Positions 35,201 to 46,218 of a stretch of 64,000 nucleotides of DNA are shown piece after piece (position 1 is the first letter of the stretch; each line of letters begins with the position of its first letter). The position numbers were made by a program, and so were the translations under genes. The stretch covers positions 496,001 to 560,000 of the forward strand of contig CADCXA010000029.1 of NCBI GenBank assembly GCA_902806565.1, written 5' to 3'. The notes beneath the pieces are model-generated. The model was not told the origin of the DNA, did no database searches, and saw only the letters and a list, made by a program, of their open reading frames with translations. This DNA is from Hypoxylon rubiginosum (Eukaryota > Ascomycota > Sordariomycetes > Xylariales > Hypoxylaceae).

Positions 35201-35289
35201 GACGACCATACAACAGCACAAGACGATCAAATATGCCCTCAGAGGGACCCCAAATGGTGTAAAGCGCGGCCCGAAGTCCTTTCCTAGGA

Positions 35290-35667
35290 TGAGCCGAAAA
35301 AGCGCGACCCGCGAGATGCCCGGTCTAAACCATCGGCTATCAATATAACTAGGACTAGGAAACGCAGGACGGAAGTCCTGTCGTGGACGGTTTATAATCG
35401 TGTCGTTGGCGCTTGCAAGAATGATATGACATGCCTCTTACCACACCTTGTTCAAAGTTCAGCCAGCCACTTTCGAATGAGATTATTCAGGGTGCTATCA
35501 TCTATCGACCTTCCATCTACTGTAAAACCGAAGGAGTACTAAACGATACGCAGCGCCACCATTATGTCCTACTAGAAATGCAAGGGAAACATCTTTCGCC
35601 CTTCAAGGTAGAAGATACGCTAAGTTACAAGATCGAAGCGACACCGGATAGCAACGATCTATCGTAG
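35290..35667 (+). pseudogene. possible decayed DNA-binding-type gene fragment
   Basis: One frame reads DEPKKRDPRDARSKPS, a basic run TRTRKRRTEVLSW, VYNRVV and on to a stop near 35540. Another frame then gives IYRPSIYCKTEGVLN and continues to the TAG at 35665-35667. Basic leader, EVLSW-type helix and YRPxxxxKTEGVL are reminiscent of short helix-turn-helix-like fungal proteins, but a frame change separates the parts. I cannot name a family; chance cannot be excluded. Confidence 0.22.
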
Positions 35668-36896
35668 AGAAAAGTGACTCGGCGTCAGAACCTCCCTCGC
35701 TTTGAGAGCGACGGGGGCTTACCTAGGACCGATCCTGTAACTACTTTCGCCAATTCAGAGAGCACTGGAGGCGAACAACCATCCAGCAACACGCGAGAGT
35801 TGGAAGGATGTCTTAACCTAGTTGTCTAAATGGTCAAACCGCACACGAACCATAGCAAAGTTATGAAAGCGATTATAAGTGTTGAAGGCACTTATGAAGA
35901 CCATTTGTGTTTCAACACCATATAACTGGAGATATACATTGTAGGAGACAACCAAACGCTACCGGCTCGAAACGTCTGCGTTCCCCAATGATGTCAATAC
36001 ATGGCACACGGATCACGGTAGTACAACAAAACATAAAGTCTTGATTTCTATCTGTCTGGAAGGCTCTCCTACTGGGCATCCCGCAGTCACCGGCTGCAGC
36101 CCCCCACCCATCCCATCACTATCGATCATGAGCTCCTTAATTGAGAGAATTGATAGTTGGTGGTACATCTTTGAAGGAAACACGAGAACCCCAACAGCCC
36201 GATTAAGAAGACTAAAGACGTTTGTCAATGGAGGAGAGAGTTCCTCAGAATAGGTGATGATTTTAGCAGTGTGGGCATCTTCAAACAAACATGGCCGACC
36301 TCGCAGGTTGGGGGGTGGGAAATAAGGCTGGGGAAGTTGAGTAGCAGCTAGAAGAGATCATCAGCCCCCCCGCTCCCACGCTATCAGACTTGTAGCTGCA
36401 GGACACGTCTTCTGACCAATGGCAGGTTAATTACAGTAAACGAACTTCCAGTTCTGGACGTGACCCCTAATTTCAAACGGGCTACTGTCATCTATACCTC
36501 GACCGTAGGATGCTCCGGATCAGCCACCATTGAACGGTCGGCAGTTGAAAAACAATTACGCCACCCACCATCCTATTCTGCGGTTAGTATTTGATACAGT
36601 TACACGGCATCTTGCTTGTCTCCTTTTCGGCGTCTAAGCGGACTACCTGTCCGCAGCAACGTCGAGTCTCGTGGCCTATCAGCTTACGGGCGGCATACGA
36701 ATACCACTGTCGAGGAGCGGGCTACAACACATTACCTTACGCAGACTAGTATCAACGCGGCAGGACCTACAGTTTCAACGACTTCGCATCTCTCGATGCT
36801 TCCCCTTTTGTCTACATGAAGTCATATGAACGTCAATCTATGTTGAATGTCGACATCAAGTACAACTTCGGTTTCCCACCCAACTATCTCAAATAT

Positions 36897-37424
36897 TCAC
36901 AAATCGGCAAAATCGCATATGCAAATCGGCATATCATATGCTCGAAGTGGAGTGTTGTCGACAACGAGTCTAGGCCTTTGAGTAGTAAGAAGAAAGAGAG
37001 CCCCACACCAATCGCTACGCAAGCTGAAGAGCTCCTGTACGAGGTCCTGTACGAGGTCGATCATTTCGCCCGAAACGGTAGTCGTAGATGCCCAGTAAAG
37101 CTTGACACCACCTGAAGAAAGGATATGCTCGATTGCTCTGCTGGTCCATGATGCAATGGCAGTAGACCCGGATTCCAGACCACCACTCGGAGGCTCCGGC
37201 TTTCCTAAACGGGATAAGTGAACGACATACGGAGGCAAGACAGTTGAGCAAGTTAAAATTTGAATATCACTAATACCATAACCGCTCGAAAATTTTCGTG
37301 TCAGAAGGGTTGTAGGGTGGCCTATCAAGACTACTAAGCCATAGTCATCTTCAATGTCATTGAGCGCGACACGGTTCATCACTTCCAAAGCCTCGAATGT
37401 CACCAAGGTGTAAGGAATATCCAC
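36897..37424 (-). CDS. unassigned open frame, possibly a partial or broken gene
   Basis: A 175-codon minus-strand frame with balanced, protein-like composition reads VDIPYTLVTFEALEVMN, then DDYGLVVLIGHPTTLL, TVLPPYVVHLSRLGKP and LFLLTTQRPRLVVDN, ending CDFADL before a TGA. It begins without an ATG; upstream, a frame starting MVPFPSTIRVQWKY could be an earlier part but needs a frame change near 37450. It includes a tandem 12-bp repeat coding DLVQDLVQEL. No family is recognised. The composition suggests real descent from a gene, current function is doubtful. Confidence 0.33.
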   Translation of the reverse strand: MDIPYTLVTFEALEVMNRVALNDIEDDYGLVVLIGHPTTLLTRKFSSGYGISDIQILTCSTVLPPYVVHLSRLGKPEPPSGGLESGSTAIASWTSRAIEHILSSGGVKLYWASTTTVSGEMIDLVQDLVQELFSLRSDWCGALFLLTTQRPRLVVDNTPLRAYDMPICICDFADL

Positions 37425-38727
37425 AAAGGTCCTTGCTACACCTATACTATCAGATACCTACTACGTGGAGATGAGAGATCTGCGACGTTGGCGAAACAGT
37501 ACTTCCATTGCACTCTAATTGTACTAGGAAATGGAACCATTATTTGCAACTATTACACACTACGTATTACTTCTACAAATGAGTTTCAATTTGGCTCCAA
37601 ACCAACTTTATTCATCGTCAACATAGAGGCTACGCAGCTGCTGAACTAGAATAGGTTCAGTAGAGAGTGACGTGGGAAGCAACTCCAAAGGGAAATGAAA
37701 AGGGGCGGTTAAAAGAGACGATATTAACTTGTGTAACATTGGAAGATCTAGACTGAAAAGGAAGAAAGCCCAAAGAAAAGAAATATATATAAAATAAGAC
37801 CTCCATTATTTTCCTATAAAATGTTTATATTGGAACGCGCATACGAATACTCCATCTTTCATATTTTCCACGAAATGGTTACCAGGTAATGCGCTCAAGG
37901 AAACAATCTCCAACCAATTGGAACTCTTCGCGATCTTCCTACGGATCTGTATTCTAGGTGAAGATCGCAGGAGGTATGATACTGTACCTTCATGCAATAA
38001 CATGATTAACCTCCTCTGGTGCCCTATGAACAAAAGCCAGCACAACTTCTTAACAGGAGGAAGAAACGCTCGCTCGGCACAGATGAATCGATGGCGTGCA
38101 TGTTCCGGAAAGTACATCGTGCGCTTTCATGTGATCTACGTACATGTGCAACCAACTATTAGCATTGTCTTGAGAGGGCTTTGGTTAGCGAGTTATGTGG
38201 CCTCGCTAGAAATGATCGCAGTGGCAAAAGTCAAGCATCGCATCAAATTTTCTCAGTATATTAGGTACCTACCTACCTGGTAGGTAGGCTCCTCTGTGAA
38301 TTATAGGATATTGTACGTTTGCCCACGTCGTCAGGAACGAAGAGATAAGCGCCGATTCCTGCAAGAACAAGCTTGATACCTACCTCCTAACCCAGGTGTC
38401 TTCGAAGTTGATATTCTAACAAGTCGGCACTATCATCACGGCACGACCATTAGGCCAATGATAAGGGGCAGATATCGTTTCGCACCGATACTTCCTAGCT
38501 TGTACGGTTACCTTTAGAGCGATAAAATCCGATTCGTCAGTCGGGAGCAGTCTACTCAGGCACTGTTGCGCCACTAACCTGCCAGACAAAATTGCTAATA
38601 GAATCTCAGAGTATGCGAGTCTCGAGTCTCAGGGGTCCATACCCATACGCAACATGAAGCAGTGAAATGATGACCACGATATTTTAAGAGACGGTAAATC
38701 ATCGTTTACTACCTAACCTAACTAGAC

Positions 38728-40178
38728 TCAGACAAAACACTCGTCCCACAAGCCGCCACTCGTCGCGAACGAGAGACTGTCGACCCAAGCCCCCAAACCG
38801 CACCGTCCCAGCTCATCGGCGCCGCAGCCTTGCAGCGGCACCACCCGGTCGTTTACTAGAATCCTGACCTTCTCCTCGGCGTCCGTACCGCACTGCATCT
38901 TCTCGACGTACATGCGCGCCGCGAACGGCACGAGCCACGCGCTGTCGAACCCGCCGGCGTCCGCGGCGCTCGTCCGCGTCGTGTTGGACAGCGGCGCCGT
39001 CACCTCGGCCGGGAAGAGGCCGAGCGCGCCGTAGATCCCGACCATGTCGTTGTCGTGGCTGAAGTCGGCGTACAGCTTCCGGTCGAGCGGGAACGTGGCA
39101 CCATCGCTATCCAGCGTCGCGTTGGTCGACGTGCCGTCCACGACGGCCCGGCCCGTGGCCCGCGCGACGAGCTCGTTCACGAAGCCCACGCCTTGCGTCG
39201 GGCCGAGCGGGTTACCCGGGCCGTAGCCGTAGTACTTGCCCAGGGTCTGGTAGTACCCGTAGCTCAGCCACTCGTCGGCCGTGAACAGGCCGCAGAAGGG
39301 GGAGACGGTGCCCGAGGCGTCGGCGACGGTGTTGTACGGGCACAGGTCCATGAAGTTGACGGTGTCCTCGTCGGCGAAGTTGGCGCCGGGGAGGTTCTCG
39401 TTCAGCCGCGCGGTGATGTCGGGGGCGAAGACGCTCAGCCAGGTCGCCTGCGCGTTGCCCTTGATGTCGCCGACGGGGCCGTCTTCGAAGGCGGTGCAGA
39501 GGTCGTGGTTCAGCGTGTTGTTTCCGGACTCCTCGGGCAGCAGGAGGATTGCGTACGGCAGCGAGACGTTGGTGTCGGCGTTCGCCTCCTGAAATGCCTG
39601 TTGGAATCCCTGCGTCCAGTTCTGGGCCGACTCGACTACACGGTCCTGATCCGAGGAGCGGAAGAAGGGCATGTTGCTGCTGGTGAGCTGCTCGTAGCGC
39701 TGATAGAACTTGTATCCGGCATTGATCAACTCCTGCTGGCCGAACGTGGTCAATTGGTCCGCTCCAAGCGTGTACTCGTAGTCCTTGATGAAGGCGTATT
39801 CTTCGCTATACGCGGTCACAGAGTCATGAATGCGCTGGACAGTAGCATTGTAAGTGGCCGTCTTAGACGCCGTCGGATCTCGGGCGCCATGGCGGGAGAG
39901 CATTTGAACGAAGGTCAGTTCACATTCAGCTGGCACAGAAGCATCAATTGTCGAAGGCACAGAGAAGAAGCCGGAGTACTGGCCCCAGGAATGAGAAAAC
40001 TCTGGCGAGCAGGTGTAGCCATCCTCAGCGTTATCACATGAATCTGCAGTTACGAGGTGTCTGCGAGCGTCATTAGCAATCGTATTATCACAGGTTTAAG
40101 GTTGAGAATACCAGTGGGTATCGTGGAAACGACTTACATATACGCAACAACCAGCCAAATCGAAGCTAAGAAAACCAT
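38728..40178 (-). CDS. phyA: secreted phytase, histidine acid phosphatase (PhyA type)
   Basis: Two exons (40138-40178 and 38728-40060) encode 457 residues. The short first exon gives the signal peptide MVFLASIWLVVAYIHLVTA; the mature chain opens SCDNAEDGYTCSP and SHSWGQYSGFFS. The catalytic motif RHGARDP is at residues 70-76 (nucleophile His71) and the proton-donor His349-Asp350 lies in DFSHDNDM. PhyA-type blocks include NNTLNHDLCTAFE, LGKYYGYGPGNPLGP and the closing GGLWDECF. Paired cysteines and N-glycosylation sequons are present. The enzyme releases phosphate from phytate outside the cell. The gene has very GC-rich third positions, producing a 328-codon antisense frame that is a shadow. 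Fungal phytases are usually induced by phosphate starvation; I did not identify a definite Pho4-type site. Confidence 0.94.
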
Positions 40179-42139
40179 GGTGAATAACGGCCTTTCTATG
40201 ACTCGCAGGTATCAGTTAGTCCAGATATCGTACCGCGGCTTGAAGTGCTCGTGAACGATATCGTTGGGGGGAGGCTACATATTTATACACATCACACGGC
40301 ACAGCCAGGAGACCCCTGAATTTGAGCAAGGCATACGCCGGTCTCCATCTCCGATTTTTAACCAATTCCGGATAGTACGCCGAAACCCTGCTAGAAACGC
40401 CGGCATTCTACCCTAAAGTACCCAGATTAAATCACAAATAAAAGAAACGACGAAAGAATTAGCAGACAATTTTCCAAAATTTATAAGTTTGTTGTGTTGG
40501 TTCAATTAAGGAGTAGCTGCTAAAGATCGTGATGTTGAAAGTGATCCGACCCTCCTGTTCTAATCCACAAGTGGATCAGCACGATTGGATTAGGGATTTT
40601 TTGGAATCATGCTGCTGATGTTTAATACATTACGTCAAATACGACTACATTTTATAAGTCATTGAATATTAAGTATATGTAGAGAGAATAGAAAGCTAAA
40701 CGCGCTAAATGGAAAATCTATCGTAGCTCTTACTATTGGTTAGCTGCTTTCGACATAATCTACTGTATCACCGTGAATACGGAACTGAAGCCGATGATGA
40801 CCACATGGACGGCCTTAAAGAGAGTGAGAAGAATTAAACTTGAGGTAGATAGGTAGATACTGTAAATGGTGAAAGAACAAAAACTATAGAGATTTGAAGA
40901 AACCCCTGTTTCACCAGGTTTCAATCCAATCGTCGGCCCCACACATTACGAATTCGTATCTGTTCTGAGCTATATCCCGCCCTAAGTAATACCAGGTAAG
41001 GGAGTGGATGATCCGGTAGGGATTAGCGAAAGCGACTTACGGGTGCAATAGAAAGTCAAGCATGCCAACTTCGAATATTACTTGAATTATTAACTCTATT
41101 TTCGGTCGGACGTTCCCCCTCACATAGGACTTATTGAGAACGAAGGAAAACGGGCGCCTATTTTGAAAATAGAAAGAATATAATATGGCTGTAGCATGGG
41201 TTTCTTCTTTGTGAGAACTCGTTAATTATATTTTTCTTAGAGGCATCCGGCGTCAATACAAAAACACGATGATACTTCAACTACCTTAGTTATGGGCTTT
41301 AGAGTGCAGTGATATGTTCATTTGAGAGTAACCATGGCCTAACCTTCAGGTCTATCTCTGAGACTGGCTTGAGAAAAGAAGATTGATACCTTGATAGAGG
41401 TGGACTACCGGTGCTAACAGACTATTACTTGACATTGAGTTTGAATCAGTGCTAGAGCAACGTTATAATTATAAATTGAACATACATGGCAGAGTTATCC
41501 AACCATCAAGAAATGGAGAAATATAATACTATCTATTGTTGCTCGAACCAGTTTATAAGAATTTAACTAAGAGCAAGTGCCGTGGCTTGGGTTCATGTAC
41601 CAGGCCGCATGAGATACTATAGACAAGAGCATGAAAATCTTTACCACTATTTGAAGTGATGCCTTTGCTTCCACCGAGGGATTATAGAGGTGATTATATC
41701 AAACAAGAATGTTAGCATCTGCAAATAAATTGAAGCTTCACTTGGCTAGCATGTCGTGAGGTAGTATGGTAGTTTCTAACTACCAGTTACAAGTAGCAGT
41801 TAGTTTGTATAGGGTTACCCTTGGTATTTTCTTGTATGTAAGGTACATGGAGCTCTTTGGGATGCCGTCGTTGTTTCTGATCTATGTGTTTCGCATTATA
41901 ATGCACTTTGTCGACCCTTTCCCAAATCAAGCGTTACACAGCATGTACTCCAAGAGGGTAAGCGAGACCTCTCTATTCTGCCCTGAGGTACGCTGACAAA
42001 TCATATGGTAGCTTTATTGGTTCGAATCATGTGATGTAGGTGGCTTATATTGCGGTGATAGGTAAGATGAGCATTTCGCAGCCTAATCATACCCAGCACC
42101 TTTTTCTTCTTTTCTAATCGTCTCCAATCTGTGATCTCA
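40179..42139. other. AT-rich divergent spacer
   Basis: About 2 kb between the phytase and the ankyrin gene start. From about 40400 to 42000 it is clearly AT-rich and reads as non-coding, as expected of old repeat-induced mutation or decayed repeats (inference). No transposon protein could be recognised. Confidence 0.5.
40280..40287 (-). promoter_or_regulatory. TATA box of phytase gene
   Basis: The minus strand reads TATAAATA about 100 nt upstream of the phytase ATG, a near-consensus TATA box at a usual distance. Confidence 0.5.
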
Positions 42140-45100
42140 ATGGACCCGTTTTCAGTCGCTACCGGCGCCGCCGGCCTCATTTCGCTTGGCATGACGGTCT
42201 CAGGCGGACTCATCCAGTACTGTAGAGACTACCAATCTCGGGATGCAGATCTCGCCCAGTTGTCACACCACGCTCAAGAGCTCAAATACTTGCTTACTCA
42301 GATCGAAAAACGGACTATGGGGGCACAAGTCACCGACGGGGACGTTAATACTGCATTGCAGAGATGCCGAGATACCTCCGACGTTTGCATACAGGACTTC
42401 AAGCGTCTCAATGATAAATATACCAACTCAAATCTTGGACGTAGTCGGAAGCTAGTACGTAATCTGAAATATCCTTTTGATAAAAGGAAGTTCGAAGATG
42501 TGCGATCTCGCTTTCGGGAATTTAATACAGCATTGCTCGGGCATTTGCAGTTGGTCAATCTGTGAGTACTGAATTCGCACTTGGTCTTCTTCGCTAACAT
42601 CACTGGCTACTTCAAAGTGACGTTACTCTAGCTATGCGGGTTCAAATGATTTCTGAATCCGACCGAGTTGCTACAGCTGTTGAGGCAGTAGGAAGACAGT
42701 TCCAGTTTTCTATCTTGAACTCGGAGCATGCAATTAACGGCACAATACGGAACAGCACCGATCAGCTAGAGGCTTCCTTTCAACAAGGCCTCCAAAAGAC
42801 CGAGGATCATGTGGCTACTTCTGTAACCCTCGGTCTACGTTCTCTGTCAGAAAACATAGGAAAGGTGCAAGAACAACAGACCTCGGTTATTATGCATCGC
42901 CTAGATCAGGTTGTCCAAATGCTACAAAGTCAGAGCATAGCGCAGGCAACAAATACTGCAGTTGACAATCGAATGGAATTTGGCATGATTAGCATGGAAA
43001 ATACTCGCCAGGATAGGAATGTTACGAGGAAACCATCTCCAGGAGTGTTTGCAAGCGGCATTATCTGCAACTGCCCGAAGGCGCGGCATAGGCACTCAAC
43101 TATACAGCATCGAAAGGGATGCCTATATTCATTCAGCAATCGAACAAAACGAACCTTCACTTTGCAGCAGTGGGCGTTCCGGCGTCGCATCATCGCAACA
43201 TTGCATGTTGAATACTCTGTGCTGGCCTGGGCTCGTGATTGGAGAATATACCCTAACTTCACATTTCGAGCCACCGTACCTTGGGATGCTCCCGCGTTCG
43301 AAGCGATAAATCGAGCAACATTTGCGATTCAACGTGGTGTCCCAATACGAGAGATGGAAAAGATATTCCAGTATTGTCTAGTTGAGTTACAACAGATCTT
43401 CACAAGTGGTAGAGGATGGCCGACAGATGTGATGAATGAAGAAGGATCAAACTTGTTACATGTACGTCTACCAATCTACTTCATATCAACCGCTCTTCGT
43501 TCGAACCTACCTAGGTATTTATGCAGTACCACTATTAACAAAATATTAGTTTGCCTTGCCTAGTCATCTTGTTGCAACATACCAGAGGTATATACTATTT
43601 GACGAAGAGGCTGCAATTATCTTTGTGCAGTTTATAACTGCCTTAGTAGACATGGGGGTGCCGGTTAATGATAACGCTAAGTTCATGAAGTAAGATTCAC
43701 TAATACAAAAGACACGAGATACTCTAAAACTTTAACTAACAACAGTCTAGTACTCCTTTACATCAACTCTTATCGCGTCTTGATCGGAGCGGTCCCACAA
43801 CGGTTAGCACCTACATAGTTAACAACTTATTAGATATGGGTGCCATTGTCGGTACTCACTCGCCCGACGTTGTTCACACGATCTTATATCTAGGTATTAC
43901 TAATCTATATGAGCGTAAGGTTATTAAAAGACCCCATGACACGTTATATGGCGCTGATTATATTTAAGACATCGCTTGCAACGAGTTCCTCCTTGAAGTA
44001 CTCTCTCGCTCAGAGTCCAGAGTCATTAGTCTTCTACGTAGCGATCCTTCTTTACTATATAACCACACCCAAGCCGGCCGGACTGCGCTCCACTTGGCTT
44101 CTGGCTGGCCGAAAGGGCTGTCAATCTTACTCGAGTCTGCAGGCGAGGAGATTCAATCTATTATCAACATTAAGGACAGATTCGAATATTCCGCTCTTGA
44201 ATATGCCGTACGGCTGATGGAGCCAGATTCCGTGCGTCTGTTACTTGATGCCGGAGCAGATATTACGGGATCAATATTCCTTTTCCTCGGACTTGAGACC
44301 GGTACAACACGAGGAAAGATGATCGCACACATGATAATTGAATCTCTCGCCCTGCAGCGAAGGGAGCTATTAAAACTTGCGTTACGGTATCTTTCTTCCG
44401 AAGTAATTGAAAGGTTTGGATTGAAGGAAAACCTTCTTGATAATGAAGTATTTGATGTGGTCGAGATCCTAAGACAACAACAAGCTCCAATACCCGCAAT
44501 CTACAACAACATCCTGGCCGGTTTCGTTTACCACTGGATTGGTTCCACCCCTTTCATCGTCCAGGACTTATTAGATGCTGGCTTTCACCAGACGAACACA
44601 GACTTCGGTGGATATACCCCACTAATGGCCTTACCATATTACCGGAATAGTCTTGCATGGAACCTGGAGATGGTCTCCTGGTATGAGGACCACGGCGCTG
44701 ACCTCCACGCACCAATTCCACTACCACGATCTCACACCTGTACTTCATATGGAGAAGAAACGGCGCTGGTTTACCCAATTGGACACAGGATATCATACGT
44801 ACTATGTTCGTCTATGGCAAAGGAGAGGAACCCAGATCTCTCAGAGAAACATCTCGCTACAGTATCGAAACTGCTTAGAGACGAACTCACGGATCCCTGT
44901 CTTTGCTATTGCACGACCGATGGATGTACCTCGGCCTCAAAATACGCATGTGGTTTCAAACACCAGTTTCACATACGCAGGCTTGATCTCGAAATAGAAT
45001 TGGCGGAGCGAGCAATATCTGATTCCGATAATCACGCGGTAGCGTTGGGCTTGATACGGGTTATGACATTCAAGATGCTTGGCATGAGACATACATGCTG

Positions 45101-45395
45101 TAGCTACGCTTGGGCTGTGAATTTCGAACATATCATCGAATATGGATTGCTCTGTCTTATGGATTCAGAAGAAGTCGCAGAAATACAAGAGGAGGACCGA
45201 TACCTCGCTAAACTGTTGGAAACTTTGATGGTAGAATTTGAGATGAAGCTCCTGGAAATGGGGTTATCATTAAGCAAATTCTTGAAAGAATACTGGTGGC
45301 CTAGGATGGATGAGGTGAAAGAAGAATGGGACGAGCTGTCAGATAATGACTTGCAGGCTATGAGGGAGATCGGTATTGTGATAGAAGAATCTTGA
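42140..45395 (+). CDS. STAND-type N-terminal domain plus ankyrin protein lacking an NTPase domain
   Basis: Five exons (42140-42561, 42618-43461, 43586-43689, 43751-43914, 43969-45395) give 986 residues. The start MDPFSVATGAAGLISLG and GGLIQYCRDY is the typical N-terminal helical domain of fungal STAND proteins; residues about 147-250 continue as coiled coil. A middle block has ICNCPKARHRH (Cys291, Cys293) and GCLYSF (Cys309), then WARDWRIYPNFTFRATVPWDAP. Ankyrin-like repeats follow from about 420, for example TPLHQLLSR, GRTALHLASGW and DSVRLLLDAGADI. Near the C terminus is DPCLCYCTTDGC (Cys822, 824, 826, 831), followed by an acidic helical tail. I see no Walker motifs. Such proteins are common in Pezizomycotina and thought to be NLR relatives or scaffolds; function is unknown. 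An upstream GTG at 42131 was rejected as start. Confidence 0.75.
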
Positions 45396-46218
45396 GGGCG
45401 TTCTAATTACTCCTTGGAACACAAGAGGCCATTTGTTATTACACTACTTCTTTCTTTCGATATACTCTAAGTTTTTAGAAACTTTTATATGAACGGCATT
45501 TGCAGGAAATGTGAAAGATTTGAAGAAAATTCGGACCTGAATCAGAGTTACTAAGTTAAATAGAATATTTAACCAATCCAGAAAGAGAACAATGTCCTAT
45601 CCTAGGAACTTTCCATCTTGAAAGATGAATAAACAGGAGATCTGTGAAAAGACTACCTTACACAATCCTGTCGATTCCTTCTTTAGGACCTTCGTGCATC
45701 TTCCTAAAGCCCTAAGCCCCTATCTAAGTTATCATCTTTACCCCTTTATTTTGGGGACCATAGACAACGAGGGTAGATCGTTGCACGTAAAGCTGGATAT
45801 TTACCAATTTAAATTATGTTTTGATGCATTCTTTCATCGTGTCGATAGGTTTAAAATTTCCCACGTAGAAACCAACCAGGGCTTAGTAATGATAACAGTG
45901 ATGATGATAGCGACGACGATAGTGATGTTGGGAGGAAGACCGGGTCTTAGGCAACTAAAAGTTGATGTGAGACGAATATGTATGACGGCTACCTTACCTA
46001 GATATATTGGGCTGACAGTGGAAAGTAGATATTCTTAATGTGTATTACTTTATAATGCTTCTCAACACTTAATTATGTACCAGGCAGGTACTCAGTGATC
46101 CCGTTGATAAATGTTATCGTCTCGTCTCTTAGCTACCTCCTAGCCACCTACCAAAGGTACCTAACGTAACCGTTGAACCAGTCCTTACCTCACGATTAGA
46201 ACAATAATCATTAAAATA
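45396..46218. other. convergent spacer between the two ankyrin genes
   Basis: 823 bp holding the 3' ends of both genes. A 137-codon plus-strand frame (45625-46038) is present but shows no recognisable content and is not called. Confidence 0.55.

Larger units (their letters stand above)
32178..38727. other. gene-poor 6.5-kb region
   Basis: Apart from the ODC promoter at the left edge and the phytase 3' end at the right, I find no intact gene. Simple-sequence stretches occur near 33540-33600 (T/A-rich), 33640-33670 (repeated CCATGCCTGT) and 33720-33760 (repeated TTCTTGTCC). Two patches look like decayed coding sequence (35290-35667 and 36897-37440). Confidence 0.5.

Noticed and set aside
39055..40041. 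328-codon plus-strand frame
   Set aside because: It is antisense to the phytase; its length results from GC-rich third positions of the real gene.
45625..46038. 137-codon plus frame between the ankyrin genes
   Set aside because: No homology recognised; contains repetitive Met/Ile translation of an ATG/ATA-rich stretch and lies where two 3' UTRs are expected.
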